Shown: positions 9,812-20,900 of the stretch, piece after piece
How the letters are laid out: each line of letters begins with the position of its first letter
Position numbering within the stretch: the stretch's first letter is position 1
Assembly (NCBI RefSeq): GCF_039355125.1
Contig: NZ_CP134979.1
Location: 164,890 to 228,889 of the forward strand
Length of the DNA stretch: 64,000 nt
DNA from: Buchnera aphidicola (Takecallis taiwana)
Lineage (GTDB): Bacteria; Pseudomonadota; Gammaproteobacteria; Enterobacterales; Enterobacteriaceae
Reading direction: 5' to 3'
Translations under genes and position numbers: made by a program
The notes under the pieces: model-generated
The model's database searches: none
Told to the model about the DNA's origin: nothing
Seen by the model: the letters and a program-made list of their open reading frames with translations, nothing else

Positions 9812-10636
9812 TTATTTAAGGTCACGTAATAATTGATTGATTTCTATTTTTTTTAAAGTTTTAGTATTGACTTGTTTTACAATAACGGCGCAGTATAAGT
9901 TATATTTTTTGTTTTTAGCTGGTAATGTACCTGGTACAACTACAGATCCTGCGGGAACTCTACCATATATTATTTCATCTGTTTTTCGATTGTAAATTTT
10001 TGTACTTTGTCCAATATATACACCCATTGAAATTACTGATCCTTCTTCTATAATAACTCCTTCAACAATTTCTGATCTTGCTCCAATAAAACAATTATCC
10101 TCAATAATAGTAGGATTATTTTGTATAGGTTCTAATACCCCGCCTATTCCAACTCCTCCAGATAAGTGTACATTTTTACCGATATATGCACAAGATCCTA
10201 CAGTACTCCATGTATCGATCATAGTTCCTTCATTTACATATGCACCAATATTAATATAGGACGGCATGAGTACAGTATTTTTAGCGATAAACGCACCTTT
10301 TCGTATTGTTGCTGGTGGTACAATACGAATATTGTTTTTTTTTAATTCTTCTTTAGAGGTATTTTGATATTTTAAATCAATTTTATCGTAAAAAGTATTT
10401 TTTAAACCGGTAGTGATTTTATTTTTTTTGATACAGAAATATAATAAAATAGCTTTTTTTAACCATTGATGTGTTATCCAAGTGCCGGCGCTTTTTTCTG
10501 ATATTTTTAATATTCCACAGTCAAGAAGATTAATCGCTTGTTCGATTGCATTATAAGTTTTAGTATCAATATTTTTATTATTAAGTTGATTTTTTTTTTC
10601 AAATGCTTGCTCAATAATTCGTTTCAATTCTTCCAT
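9812..10636 (-). CDS. dapD: Tetrahydrodipicolinate N-succinyltransferase
   Basis: Transfers succinyl from succinyl-CoA to tetrahydrodipicolinate in the succinylase branch of the diaminopimelate/lysine pathway. The 274 residues equal the E. coli length. An N-terminal helical domain (about 1-100) is followed by a left-handed beta-helix of hexapeptide repeats (about 105-250), with motifs such as [15 protein letters not shown] and [12 protein letters not shown]. It lies about 55 bases downstream of map on the same strand, as in enterobacteria (where glnD intervenes; glnD is absent here). With the murein genes missing from this window, its product probably serves lysine supply alone. Confidence 0.96.
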   Translation of the reverse strand: MEELKRIIEQAFEKKNQLNNKNIDTKTYNAIEQAINLLDCGILKISEKSAGTWITHQWLKKAILLYFCIKKNKITTGLKNTFYDKIDLKYQNTSKEELKKNNIRIVPPATIRKGAFIAKNTVLMPSYINIGAYVNEGTMIDTWSTVGSCAYIGKNVHLSGGVGIGGVLEPIQNNPTIIEDNCFIGARSEIVEGVIIEEGSVISMGVYIGQSTKIYNRKTDEIIYGRVPAGSVVVPGTLPAKNKKYNLYCAVIVKQVNTKTLKKIEINQLLRDLK

Positions 10637-10691
10637 AAATATTTGCTCTATTTGTATTTAACCGTGATATAAAAAGATATATAATAATTTT

Positions 10692-11486
10692 TTATTTTTT
10701 TTTATTAAAATATATTTTTTGTATTTTTTCATTTTTTCTTTTTGTTAATATTTCACAACCATTTTCAGTTACAAGTACAGTATGTTCATATTGTGCAGAT
10801 AAACTGTAGTCTTTTGTACAAATTGTCCAATTATCGTCCATACAAAATACTTCTTTATTTCCAGCATTAATAATCGGTTCTATAGTAAATATCATACCTG
10901 GTTTAAAAAAAACTTTATTTTCATGATAATTATAATGTAAAATGTACGGTTGTTCATGAAATGTCGTACCAATACCATGCCCGCAATATTCTTTAACAAT
11001 GGAAAATGGTGTTGTATTGACATAGTTTTGTATTGTTTGTCCAATAATACTAATTGGTAGACCGGGTCTAATTACTGGAAATGTTCTATATAGACTTTTC
11101 TTTGCAACTTGACATAATTCATATGCTATCTTGTGTGTTTTTCCTACAATAAACATTTTTGCTGTATCAGCATAATATTGATTTTTTATTACTGTTACGT
11201 CGATATTGACAATATCTCCGTTATTTAGTTTTTTATTTTTATTTGGAATACCATGACAAGCGATTTCATTTACTGAAATACAAATAGAACTTGGAAAACC
11301 AAGATAACCTAAACAACCTGGTATTGCTTTTTTTTGAATGATATAATTATGACAAATTTGATTTAATTTTTCAGTTGTGGTACCAGGTATAACGTATGGT
11401 TCTATTTTTCTTAATACTTCACCTGCTAAATAGCCAGATATTCGCATTTTGTTAATTTCTTGCTGATTTTTAATATGAATATTCAT
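10692..11486 (-). CDS. map: Methionine aminopeptidase
   Basis: Removes the initiator methionine from nascent proteins. The 264 residues equal E. coli Map. All metal and catalytic ligands are present at nearly identical positions: His79, Asp96, Asp107, His170, Glu203 and Glu234, the last three within CGHGIG, TIEP and YEHT. The gene diverges from rpsB across a 277-base intergenic region, the ancestral enterobacterial arrangement, and is co-directional with dapD. Confidence 0.96.
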   Translation of the reverse strand: MNIHIKNQQEINKMRISGYLAGEVLRKIEPYVIPGTTTEKLNQICHNYIIQKKAIPGCLGYLGFPSSICISVNEIACHGIPNKNKKLNNGDIVNIDVTVIKNQYYADTAKMFIVGKTHKIAYELCQVAKKSLYRTFPVIRPGLPISIIGQTIQNYVNTTPFSIVKEYCGHGIGTTFHEQPYILHYNYHENKVFFKPGMIFTIEPIINAGNKEVFCMDDNWTICTKDYSLSAQYEHTVLVTENGCEILTKRKNEKIQKIYFNKKK

Positions 11487-11540
11487 TTTTTTTGCTATAT
11501 TGGTTTATTCAAGTATATTTGTATCGTTAAAATATTAAAA

Positions 11541-11569
11541 TTGTTTTACTATCTGTGATAAAATATAAT
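11541..11569 (+). promoter_or_regulatory. Probable sigma-70 promoter of rpsB-tsf
   Basis: TTGTTT (11541-11546) and a consensus TATAAT (11564-11569) are separated by 17 bases in the divergent map/rpsB intergenic region. This leaves a leader of roughly 190 bases before rpsB, in keeping with a long autoregulated rpsB leader in enterobacteria. In an AT-rich genome TATAAT-like words are common, so the support is the consensus spacing together with the position. Confidence 0.5.
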
Positions 11570-11763
11570 TTATAATAAAATATATATTCAATAAATTAAT
11601 TTTTTATCATGTATTCTAAATATATTCATTTCTATTTATTATGATTAGATTATTGATAATAATATATTATTAATATAAAATATATATTATTATTTTTTTT
11701 TGATCAATCTATTATAACTACAATATCTATATTTTTAAACTTATAGGAGCGAGAATCGTTAAG

Positions 11764-12474
11764 ATGATTTCTATTCATGATATGATAAAAGCGGGTGTGC
11801 ATTTTGGACATCAAACACGTTATTGGAATCCTAAAATGAAACCATTCATTTTTGGTGTGCGTAATAAAATACACATTATTAATTTAGAAAAAACAATGTC
11901 TATGTTTTATACTGCTTTATTAGAATTACGGAAAATTCATTCTCGTCAAGGTAAGATTTTATTTATTGGGACAAAAAAATTTGCTAGTGATATTATTAAA
12001 AATATAGCAATTAATTGTGATCAGTTTTATGTTAATAAAAGATGGTTGGGTGGTATGCTGACAAATTGGAAAACTGTTCGTCAGTCTATTCAGCGTTTGA
12101 AGGATTTAGAAGGACAAGTACAAGATGGTACATTATCCAAGTTAACTAAAAAAGAAGGTTTAATTAGAATGCGAGAATTACTAAAACTAGAAAATAGTTT
12201 AGGTGGTATTAAACATATGGGCGGATTACCTGATGTAATTTTTATTATTGATGCACATCATGAACGCATTGCAATTCAAGAAGCAAATAATTTAGGTATT
12301 CCAGTTTTTTCTGTTGTAGATACCAATTCTAATCCGGATGGTATTGACTTTGTAATTCCTGGTAATGATGATGCAATGCGTGCTATAACCTTGTATTTAA
12401 AAACAGTGTTTAATTTTATATCTACTAAACATGAACAACGTAATAATAATACTTCAATTGAATATATAGATTAG
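11764..12474 (+). CDS. rpsB: 30S ribosomal protein S2
   Basis: Small-subunit ribosomal protein that joins late in 30S assembly. The 236 residues (E. coli 241) begin [24 protein letters not shown], the S2 signature, and contain [12 protein letters not shown] and [30 protein letters not shown] element lies about 13 bases before the ATG. tsf follows about 95 bases downstream, preserving the rpsB-tsf operon. Confidence 0.98.
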   Translation: MISIHDMIKAGVHFGHQTRYWNPKMKPFIFGVRNKIHIINLEKTMSMFYTALLELRKIHSRQGKILFIGTKKFASDIIKNIAINCDQFYVNKRWLGGMLTNWKTVRQSIQRLKDLEGQVQDGTLSKLTKKEGLIRMRELLKLENSLGGIKHMGGLPDVIFIIDAHHERIAIQEANNLGIPVFSVVDTNSNPDGIDFVIPGNDDAMRAITLYLKTVFNFISTKHEQRNNNTSIEYID

Positions 12475-12570
12475 TCTGAAATATCATGATTTAGTATTTT
12501 TATTCTATATTGGATTAGATATTTGATTTATAATACATGTGTTTTAATGTTAATAAAAAGGAAATATGTT

Positions 12571-13368
12571 ATGCATATTACTACTGATCTTGTAAAAGAA
12601 TTAAGATTAAAATCAGGAATTGGTATTATGGAGTGTAAAAAAGCTTTAATTGCTGCTCATGGCGATATTAAAAAAGCTATTATTATTTTAAAAAAAAATG
12701 GACAGATTAAAGCAGAAAATAAAATTACGAATATTGCTTCTCGAGGTGTAGTTGCGACATATGTTATAAAAAACAAATATGCATATATGATAGAATTGAA
12801 TTGTGAAACAGATTTTGTTGAAAAACATCCGGATTTTTTAAATTTTTCTTCAGAAGCGTTACTTTATATACATAAAAATAAGATTAAAGATATATCTATA
12901 TTACAGGCATTATTAGAAGAAAAGCGTATTATGTTGGTTTCCAAGTTTGGTGAAAATATTTTAATTCGGAGATTTTGTTTTATTGTCGGTAAATATATTG
13001 AATGTTATGTGCATAGAAATAAAATTGGTGTATTAGTACAATCAAACTCTAAAAAAGTGGATGTTATTAAAAAAGTTGCTATGCATATTGCAGCTAATAA
13101 TCCTGACTACTTATCGCGTCATGATATACCTGATGCAATTATAGAAAAAGAGCGTAATATACAATCAGAAATTACTGCACGTTTAGGTAAACCGTTATCT
13201 ATAGCAAAAAAAATTGTTAATGGCCAAATAGAGAAATTTATTGATAATATATGTTTATTAGAACAAAATTGTGTGTTTGAAGTTAATCAGAAAATTAAAG
13301 ATTTTATTAGTATACATGATACAAAAATTTTACAGTTTATTCGATTTGAATTAGGTGAAATGATTTAA
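12571..13368 (+). CDS. tsf: Elongation factor Ts
   Basis: Guanine nucleotide exchange factor that recycles EF-Tu. From the ATG at 12571 the protein is 265 residues (E. coli 283); this ATG aligns with the E. coli start (ITTDLVKELR) and is preceded by AAAAGGAAATATG, so the longer in-frame extension from 12523 is not used. The N-terminal UBA-like domain has GIGIMECKKAL, and the EF-Tu-contacting TDFV motif is present in NCETDFVEKH. The C-terminus stops shortly after FIRFELGE, a modest truncation. Second gene of the rpsB-tsf unit. Confidence 0.97.
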   Translation: MHITTDLVKELRLKSGIGIMECKKALIAAHGDIKKAIIILKKNGQIKAENKITNIASRGVVATYVIKNKYAYMIELNCETDFVEKHPDFLNFSSEALLYIHKNKIKDISILQALLEEKRIMLVSKFGENILIRRFCFIVGKYIECYVHRNKIGVLVQSNSKKVDVIKKVAMHIAANNPDYLSRHDIPDAIIEKERNIQSEITARLGKPLSIAKKIVNGQIEKFIDNICLLEQNCVFEVNQKIKDFISIHDTKILQFIRFELGEMI

Positions 13369-13425
13369 ATATATTTTTTAAATACATTATTATAATGATC
13401 AATTTTAAAATTACAATTTATAAAT

Positions 13426-14157
13426 ATGAAATTTATATATAGACGTATTGTACTTAAGATTAGTGGTGAGGTTATTAAAAGTTTTAATAATAATCAATTT
13501 TCAACTTGCATTATACGTGATATTATTCAAGATATTCAGTATTTAGTGAAGCATGGTATTCAGATTAGTATTGTAATTGGGGGAGGTAATTTATTTAGGG
13601 GTGCTACTTTATCGAAATTTGGTATTAATAGAGTAACAGCAGATTATATTGGTATGTTATCAACAGTAATTAATGGACTATTTTTGAAAGAACTTTTTAA
13701 TAAAGTCAACATATCTTCTTGTTTAATGTCATCTCTATGTATCAATAGTATTTGTCAACCGTACAATTTAGATCAAGCATTAGAGCATTTATCGAATTCG
13801 GTAGTAATGATTTTTTGTGGCGGAATTGGTCAACCTTGTTTTACAACAGATTCTGTTGCATGTTTAAAAGCTATTGAAACTCGATCTGAAATTATTATTA
13901 AAGGGACAAAAGTAAATGGTATATATTCAAAAGATCCAGAATATAATCAAGATAGTATTTTATATCACCAATTAAATTATAATGATGTTTTGAGATATGA
14001 GTTTAAAGTGATGGATTTGACAGCATTTATATTAGCTAGGGATTATAAGATTCCTATTTATATATTTAATATTGGACATAATCGAGCATTAAGACGGATT
14101 TTACGTGGATGTAATGAAGGTACTATTATTAATGATAGTATGAAAGATATATCATGA
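13426..14157 (+). CDS. pyrH: Uridylate kinase
   Basis: Phosphorylates UMP to UDP for nucleotide and RNA synthesis. The 243 residues (E. coli 241) show the amino-acid-kinase fold: VLKISGE near residue 10, VIGGGNLFRGA (about 51-61), the nucleotide-binding TTDSVACLKAIE segment and KGTKVNGIYSKDP. The order tsf-pyrH-frr is the conserved enterobacterial one. It starts at ATG 13426 with only a weak ribosome-binding site. Confidence 0.96.
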   Translation: MKFIYRRIVLKISGEVIKSFNNNQFSTCIIRDIIQDIQYLVKHGIQISIVIGGGNLFRGATLSKFGINRVTADYIGMLSTVINGLFLKELFNKVNISSCLMSSLCINSICQPYNLDQALEHLSNSVVMIFCGGIGQPCFTTDSVACLKAIETRSEIIIKGTKVNGIYSKDPEYNQDSILYHQLNYNDVLRYEFKVMDLTAFILARDYKIPIYIFNIGHNRALRRILRGCNEGTIINDSMKDIS

Positions 14158-14214
14158 TGTAATATATTAATTTTATAAGATAATAAAAATATAATAAATT
14201 TTTAGGTGAATGTT

Positions 14215-14772
14215 ATGCATAATAGTATATTACATGATACAAGAAATCGTATGGAGAAATGTTTATCAATTTTTCAGAACAATATTAATAATATGCGCAT
14301 TGGTCGTGCATCTACTGGTTTGGTAGATAACATTTGTATAGAATATTATGGTGTAAAAACACCATTAAAAGAACTGGCGAATATTACAATTGAAAATTCC
14401 AATACATTAAAAATTGCTGTTTTTGATAGAAATATTTTAAATGTTGTGGAAAAAGAAATTTTTCATTCAAAATTAGAAGTTACACCATTAGTGCATGATC
14501 ATGTTATTAGAATCATTATACCATCTTTAACTGAAGAAAGGCGGAAGAAACTTTGTAAACATCTTCAATCTGATGCAGAACATACGCGCATTAGTATACG
14601 TAACATGCGTCGTGATGCAAATGATAACTTAAAAAATCTTGTTAAACAAAAAGTTATTACAATTGATATTGAACGTATGACACAACATGAAATACAAGCC
14701 TTAACAGATAAATATATTAAGCAAATTAATAATTTCTTTATTAAAAAGAAAACTGAAATTATGCGCGTGTAA
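14215..14772 (+). CDS. frr: Ribosome recycling factor
   Basis: Splits post-termination ribosomes together with EF-G. From the ATG at 14215 the protein is 185 residues, exactly the E. coli length; an in-frame GTG at 14206 is too close to the AGGTGAA ribosome-binding site. The conserved GRAS motif (NNMRIGRASTGLVDN), the hinge region and the C-terminal helix are present. In E. coli dxr, uppS, cdsA and rseP follow; here bamA is next, about 110 bases on. Confidence 0.96.
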   Translation: MHNSILHDTRNRMEKCLSIFQNNINNMRIGRASTGLVDNICIEYYGVKTPLKELANITIENSNTLKIAVFDRNILNVVEKEIFHSKLEVTPLVHDHVIRIIIPSLTEERRKKLCKHLQSDAEHTRISIRNMRRDANDNLKNLVKQKVITIDIERMTQHEIQALTDKYIKQINNFFIKKKTEIMRV

Positions 14773-14885
14773 CATGAGGTATTAACGCATTATCATAATT
14801 TTATTTTGTATTATGAAAAATAAATTATTATAATAAATTTTATTTGTTATTTTAAATATTATACTACTTGATATGTAATTGTATC

Positions 14886-17312
14886 ATGAAAATATTTATA
14901 ATGAGAATGTTATTAGCATTTGTATTGTGTTTTTATAGTGCGGTTGGTATTGCTGAAAATAAAAATAGTATTAAAATAATACAATTTGTAGGTTTACATA
15001 ATATTTCAAAATCTGAAGTATTACATAACATGCAGATAAATCAAGACCATACAATGACTGCAAACGAGATTCAAGATAATACTGCTAAGTTACTTGCTAT
15101 GGGGGTTTTTAGTGATGTTATAGTTTCTGAATTAAATGATAGTATTGTATTTAAGTGTGAAGAAAATCCAATAATTTCTAAGATTACTTGTATTGGTAAT
15201 ATGCAAATTAATCAAAATATTATTTTTGATCAGTGTAAAAAAAATAATATAAAAATTAACCATATATTTAATAAAAATTCGTTAAATATATTGCAGAATA
15301 GTTTACAGAAATTATATGAGAAATCTGGTATTGATGGTACTAAAATTAATATTTCGTATCAATTAGTAAGTAGCAACACAATGATTTTACAAATTCAGAT
15401 TTTAGAAGGTGTGTCAAAATTATTAGATACTATTAATATCATAGGCAATAATCATTTTTCTAGTTATAAAATTATATCCTTATTTACATCTTATCCAAGC
15501 TTTTTTCAAAGACATATACTTCATAATAAAAAATTTGATAATGCGATTTTTTCTAGAGATTTAGAGGCGTTAAAACATTTTTATTATGAAAATGGCTATA
15601 TTGATTTTAATATTACAGATGTGAAATTTTTACCTTCGAAAAATAAGAAAAATATTGTAATTAATATTACAATTGATGAAGGAGAACAATATGTTTTATC
15701 GTCTTGTAGAACTCGTGGAAATATAGAACATTATGATTCTATCTTTAAAGATGAATTAGTTAGTATAAAGCTGGATTCAAAATATAATTTGTACGATATT
15801 ATTGATATTAAAAATCGCATTCAAAATACATTTTTTAATCTTGGTTTTTTAAAATGTCAAATTGTAATACATACTGTTGTAGATAAACAAAATAAATGTG
15901 TTAATCTATATTTTGATACTGACTTAGGTTCAAGGTTTATTATTAATAAAATTGATATTCAAGGTAATACATTTACAAAAACTGAATTTTTACATCATAT
16001 TGTCAATAAAATATCATTAGGTCAGTATGCTAATTTACAGTTAATTAATCAAGGTAAATATGATCTTGAAAATACCGGTTATGTTCAAAACGTTACTATA
16101 AATTATAAAATCTTGCCTAATTCTATCGATAAAGTTGATATCATATACATAGTACAAGAAAAGAAAACGAATAGTTATCATGTAAATACAGGTTATAATA
16201 TTACTGATGGTATGCATTTAAAGTTACAGTTTAGACATAATAATTGGTTTGGGTGTGGTATTGATACTATTTCGAATCTTTTTCATAGTCATCATAAGAA
16301 TAATATTGATTTCATACTTCAACATCCAAATATAGTGCATGATGTTATTTTGAGTCATCGTATTTTTTATAATACGATTAATATTCCTGATAAAAAATAT
16401 TTTGATTTATTAAAAAAGAATTATGGATTTGAAGAAAATATTACGTTTTTGAAATTAAAAAACCATATTATTACAGTGAACGTCAATTATAATCAAGATG
16501 ATTTTGCGCATGTACAGAATGCTATATCCAAAAAACAGGTTTATGTTTATAAACTACATCATAGTGTTCACAAAACACATTATTCATCAAATTCACATAT
16601 GATTATTTCATATTCTTGGTTATATAATACTATACCGAATGTACATTTCTCACATTGTGGTAAGAAAGTTTTATTTTCAGGAAAATTTGTATTTGAGAAT
16701 AATAATAGAAATTTTCATCAAGAGTTGTTTACTTATGAGGAATATTTTAAGGTATTTCATAGTGTAAAATATGTATTACATACTTATTTGAGTAGTGGAA
16801 TTGAGTTTCCAATGAATACCACATGTGCACCATATTATGAAGGTTTTCATATGCAAGGTGTAAATAATATACGTGGATTTGTTGATAATAGTATTGGATA
16901 TAAAGCTATTCTTATATGTAAAAATCACGATGTCAATTATCATGGTGATAATACCATAAAACATGATAACAGTATTCTTTTTGGAGGAAATAGTTTTATT
17001 ATAGGAAAATTAGATTTAATTGTACCAAATTTTTTTATTTTTATTGACAAGTATGATAAGTTTTTCCAAACTTCTTTATTTCTTGATGTTGGTAGTATTA
17101 AGAATATTGTTTTGAAAAATTCTTTAGATAATATTTTTAAGCAATTTTATCATTATCATAATATTGATAATAATTTGCATGCTTCAACAGGTATAGAAAT
17201 AGTTTGGGATTCTGTTTTTGGTCCTATAGATTTTTCGTATTCATATCCACTGATTTATAATATTGGTGATTTATTGAAATCTTTTCAATGTCATATGCAT
17301 TATCGACAATAA
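14886..17312 (+). CDS. bamA: Outer-membrane beta-barrel assembly factor BamA
   Basis: Core of the machine that inserts beta-barrel proteins into the outer membrane. From ATG 14886 the protein is 808 residues (E. coli 810); an in-frame TTG upstream is not needed. An N-terminal signal peptide (about 1-23, hydrophobic core MLLAFVLCFYSAVGIA) is followed by the POTRA region (about 27-420, beginning IKIIQFVGLHNI) and a C-terminal barrel. The barrel keeps the L6 loop signature as NNIRGF (canonical VRGF) near residue 660 and a terminal aromatic-rich strand. It is diverged and Lys/Asn/His-rich but uninterrupted. skp and lpxD, its E. coli downstream neighbours, are missing. Confidence 0.95.
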   Translation: MKIFIMRMLLAFVLCFYSAVGIAENKNSIKIIQFVGLHNISKSEVLHNMQINQDHTMTANEIQDNTAKLLAMGVFSDVIVSELNDSIVFKCEENPIISKITCIGNMQINQNIIFDQCKKNNIKINHIFNKNSLNILQNSLQKLYEKSGIDGTKINISYQLVSSNTMILQIQILEGVSKLLDTINIIGNNHFSSYKIISLFTSYPSFFQRHILHNKKFDNAIFSRDLEALKHFYYENGYIDFNITDVKFLPSKNKKNIVINITIDEGEQYVLSSCRTRGNIEHYDSIFKDELVSIKLDSKYNLYDIIDIKNRIQNTFFNLGFLKCQIVIHTVVDKQNKCVNLYFDTDLGSRFIINKIDIQGNTFTKTEFLHHIVNKISLGQYANLQLINQGKYDLENTGYVQNVTINYKILPNSIDKVDIIYIVQEKKTNSYHVNTGYNITDGMHLKLQFRHNNWFGCGIDTISNLFHSHHKNNIDFILQHPNIVHDVILSHRIFYNTINIPDKKYFDLLKKNYGFEENITFLKLKNHIITVNVNYNQDDFAHVQNAISKKQVYVYKLHHSVHKTHYSSNSHMIISYSWLYNTIPNVHFSHCGKKVLFSGKFVFENNNRNFHQELFTYEEYFKVFHSVKYVLHTYLSSGIEFPMNTTCAPYYEGFHMQGVNNIRGFVDNSIGYKAILICKNHDVNYHGDNTIKHDNSILFGGNSFIIGKLDLIVPNFFIFIDKYDKFFQTSLFLDVGSIKNIVLKNSLDNIFKQFYHYHNIDNNLHASTGIEIVWDSVFGPIDFSYSYPLIYNIGDLLKSFQCHMHYRQ

Positions 17313-17375
17313 AACAATTATCATATTATAAATTTTTTTATAATGATTAAAAATTTATAAAATATATTGATCAAT

Positions 17376-17807
17376 ATGAAACAAATTTTAAAGTTAATAC
17401 CGCATAGGTATCCATTTTTATTAATTGATCGTATTAAATCATATAAATATGATAATAGAATTAAAGTTATTAAAAATATTACTGTAAATGATCCTTGGTT
17501 ACAAGGTCATTTTCCTAATAAATTTATTTTTCCAGGAGTTTTAATGTTAGAATCAATCGCGCAGTCTGCTATTATTCTAGCATTACTTCAACATCCCGAG
17601 CATCAAAATAGTAACGGATTATATTGTATGACAGGTATTAATACTGTAAAATTTAGAAAAATAGTTATTCCAGGTGATCAATTATTGATCACCGTTCATA
17701 TCCTGAAAGAATATAAAGGTATGATTTTTTTTCATGGTACTATTTATGTAAAAAATAATCTTGTTTGTTGTGCAGACATTACATGTAAATATATTTTGAA
17801 TATGTAA
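17376..17807 (+). CDS. fabZ: 3-hydroxyacyl-ACP dehydratase FabZ
   Basis: Dehydrates 3-hydroxyacyl-ACP in fatty-acid elongation. From ATG 17376 it has 143 residues (E. coli 151), with the hot-dog-fold motif IPHRYPFLLIDR and the catalytic His and Glu in GHFPNKFIFPGVLMLESIAQ (about residues 47-66). An in-frame TTG at 17367 is a weaker start. In E. coli it sits between lpxD and lpxA; both are gone, so it is flanked directly by bamA and dnaE. Together with fabI and acpS in this window it indicates retained fatty-acid synthesis. Confidence 0.95.
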   Translation: MKQILKLIPHRYPFLLIDRIKSYKYDNRIKVIKNITVNDPWLQGHFPNKFIFPGVLMLESIAQSAIILALLQHPEHQNSNGLYCMTGINTVKFRKIVIPGDQLLITVHILKEYKGMIFFHGTIYVKNNLVCCADITCKYILNM

Positions 17808-17901
17808 TACAAATAATTAATATGCATATAAATATGTATTTTTTACAAATTTATTGTTTGTATTGAAATTTAATGATATTAATTGTAGATGTATAGCTAT
17901 T

Positions 17902-20900
17902 ATGAAACCAAAATTTATTCATTTAAGTACTCGTAGTGATTATTCAATTACGAGTGGTTTAAATAAACCACAAGAACTAATTAAACAGGCTTATAAATTA
18001 AAAATGCCTGCTTTAGGTATGATTGATGATGGTAATTTTTATGGTGTAATAAAATTTTATCAATGTGCTTTGAAATATGGTATTAAACCAATTATTGGAG
18101 TAAAGTTTAAAATTAAATTTAATTTTACTAGTAGTCAAGATTCGGTAATTAATATTTTAGCGGCGGATGATATAGGTTATAAAAATCTTATTATTTTAAT
18201 ATCTAAAGCGCAATTTAAAAAAAACAAAGATATTAATGTACGTAATAATGATATTACAATATATCAGCATTGGCTCGTTCGGTATAAAAAAGGTTTAATT
18301 ATTTTGTCTGGAGGGTATTATGGTGATTTTGGAAAATATATTATTCAAAAAGATCAGCATACTATAAATTTATTTTTAGATTTTTATAATACTTATTTCG
18401 ATAATTTTTATTATTTAGAGGTACATCGAAGTAAAAGAATATATGAAGAACAGTATATACAATATGCAATACAAATTTCAAAAAAAAGAAATATCCCTAT
18501 TGTTGCCACTAATGATGTTTGTTTTATTCATCAAAATGATTTTGATACTCATAACATTCGATTAGCAATTGACCAAAAAGTAACAATAAATACTAAAAAA
18601 AATGATTTTTTTTATAGCTCACATCAATATTTAAAAAATGAAGATGAGATGTGTGCTTTATTTAGTGATATTCCTGAAGCGTTGCAAAATAGTGTAGAAA
18701 TTGCTAAACGCTGTAATGTTGTTATTTCTACTGGAAAATATTTTTTACCCAGTTATCCAACTGGTAACATGTCTGAAAAAGATTTTTTAGTTCTAACGAG
18801 TGTAACAGGTTTAAAAGATCGATTACGTATTTTATATCCAGATATACAACAAAGATCTATTATGTTTGCTAAATATAAAAAACGGTTGTTAATGGAATTA
18901 AAAATTATCAATGATATGAATTTTCCGGGATATTTTCTAATTGTTATGGAGTTTGTACAGTGGGCTAAAGATAATAATATACCCGTGGGTCCTGGTAGAG
19001 GTTCTGGGGCGGGTTCTTTAGTTGCTTATGCTTTAAAAATCACTGAAATTGATCCTTTAAAGTTTGATTTAATTTTTGAACGATTTTTGAATCCTGATAG
19101 AAAATCAATGCCGGATTTTGATATCGATTTTTGTATGGATAAAAGAGATTTGGTAATCGAGCATGTTTCTACGTTATATGGATCAGATAAAGTATCGCAA
19201 ATTATTACATTTGGTACAATGTCTGCTAGAGCAGTAATTAGAGATGTCGGTCGTGCTTTAGGTTATCCTTACGGTTTTGTAAATAAAATTTCTCAATTAA
19301 TACCATTAGATATTGGTATTACTTTAAAAAAATCTTTATCTAAAAAATTAAATTTAATTAAATTATATAAGAGTAATGTTGAAGTTAAACGTTTAGTAGA
19401 TATCGCTCAGACATTAGAAGGTGTCATTAGAAATACCGGAAAACATGCTGGTGGTGTTGTTATTTCGCCAAATAAATTAATTAATTTTACTCCTTTAGAA
19501 TCTGATAATAATGTTTGTATTACTCAATTGGATAAAAATGATATTAATTATGTAGGATTATTAAAATTTGATTTTTTAGGGTTAAAGACATTAACTGTCA
19601 TGTATGCAGCTATTAAGTTGATTAATACGTTTTTAAAACGTAATAATACTAATCGTATCAGTCTGGACATGATTCCCTTAAATGATAAAAACAGTTTTCA
19701 ATTATTGCAGACTGGAAATACTATTGCAGTATTTCAATTAGAATCATATGGTATGAGAGATTTAATTATAAAATTAAAACCAGACTGTTTTGAAGATATT
19801 ATTTCGTTAATTGCGTTATTTAGACCTGGTCCTTTACAGTCTGGAATGGTAGAAAATTTTATTAATCGTAAACATGGAATAGAACCTATTTTTTATCCTG
19901 ATGAAAATTGGCAACATATTTTACTAAAACCAATTTTAGAATCAACATACGGTGTTATCTTATATCAAGAACAAGTAATAAAAATTGCACAAGTATTATC
20001 AGGTTATAAATTATCTAAGGCGGATATTTTACAACGAGCTATGTCTAAAAAAAACACTCAAGAAATGGCAGAACAGAGATTAGATTTTCAAAAAAATGCT
20101 AAAAATAATGGTATATCTTATGAATTTTCAAATAAAATATTTGATTTATTAGAGAAATTTTCAGGGTATGGTTTTAATAAATCACATTCAGCGGCATACG
20201 CTTTAATTTCTTATCAAACTTTATGGATGAAAGCAAATTATCCCCCAGAATTTATGGCAGCGGTTATGAGTGCTGATTTGGATAACATCAAAAAAATAAA
20301 TATATATATTCAAGAATGCTTACGTATGAATATAAAAATTATTTTTCCAAATATTAATATTAGCAAATATTCTTTTATAGTGAATGAAAATCGTAATATT
20401 GTGTATGGTTTAGGAGCTATTAAAGGCGTTGGTAAATCTGTTGTAAAAGCAGTACTTGATGCTAGGAAACGTATTGGAAAATTTAATAGTTTTTTTGAGT
20501 TTTGTGCTAGTATACATTCAAAATTTATTAATAAACGAGTGTTAGAAAAATTGATTTTATCTGGTTGTTTTGATTGTTTTGAAGTTAAACGATATAAATT
20601 AATGCAATTTGTTTCACAAGTAATTAAGTTTTCTGATCAATATGATAATTTTAAGAGTATTTATCAATTAAATTTATTACACTCAATTGAACAAGAACGC
20701 ATATTTTTAGAGCGTGCTTTTAAAAAAACAAAAATATGTTCATGGTCTGATAAAGAAACATTAGATCGTGAAAAAGATGTGTTAGGTTTTTATTTAACTG
20801 GGCATCCTATCAATACGTATCTTAAGGAATTAAATTATTATATTCATGGATTTGAAATAAAAAATAGTTCAAATAATAATTTTAGTTTAGTAAAAGTATT

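Noticed and set aside
14793-14816. TCATAAT/ATTATGA hairpin after frr as a terminator
   Set aside because: Only 7 bp with a 10-base loop, followed by A rather than T residues; compatible with chance in AT-rich DNA.
16776-16964. 62-codon minus-strand frame in bamA
   Set aside because: Antisense shadow in AT-rich coding sequence.
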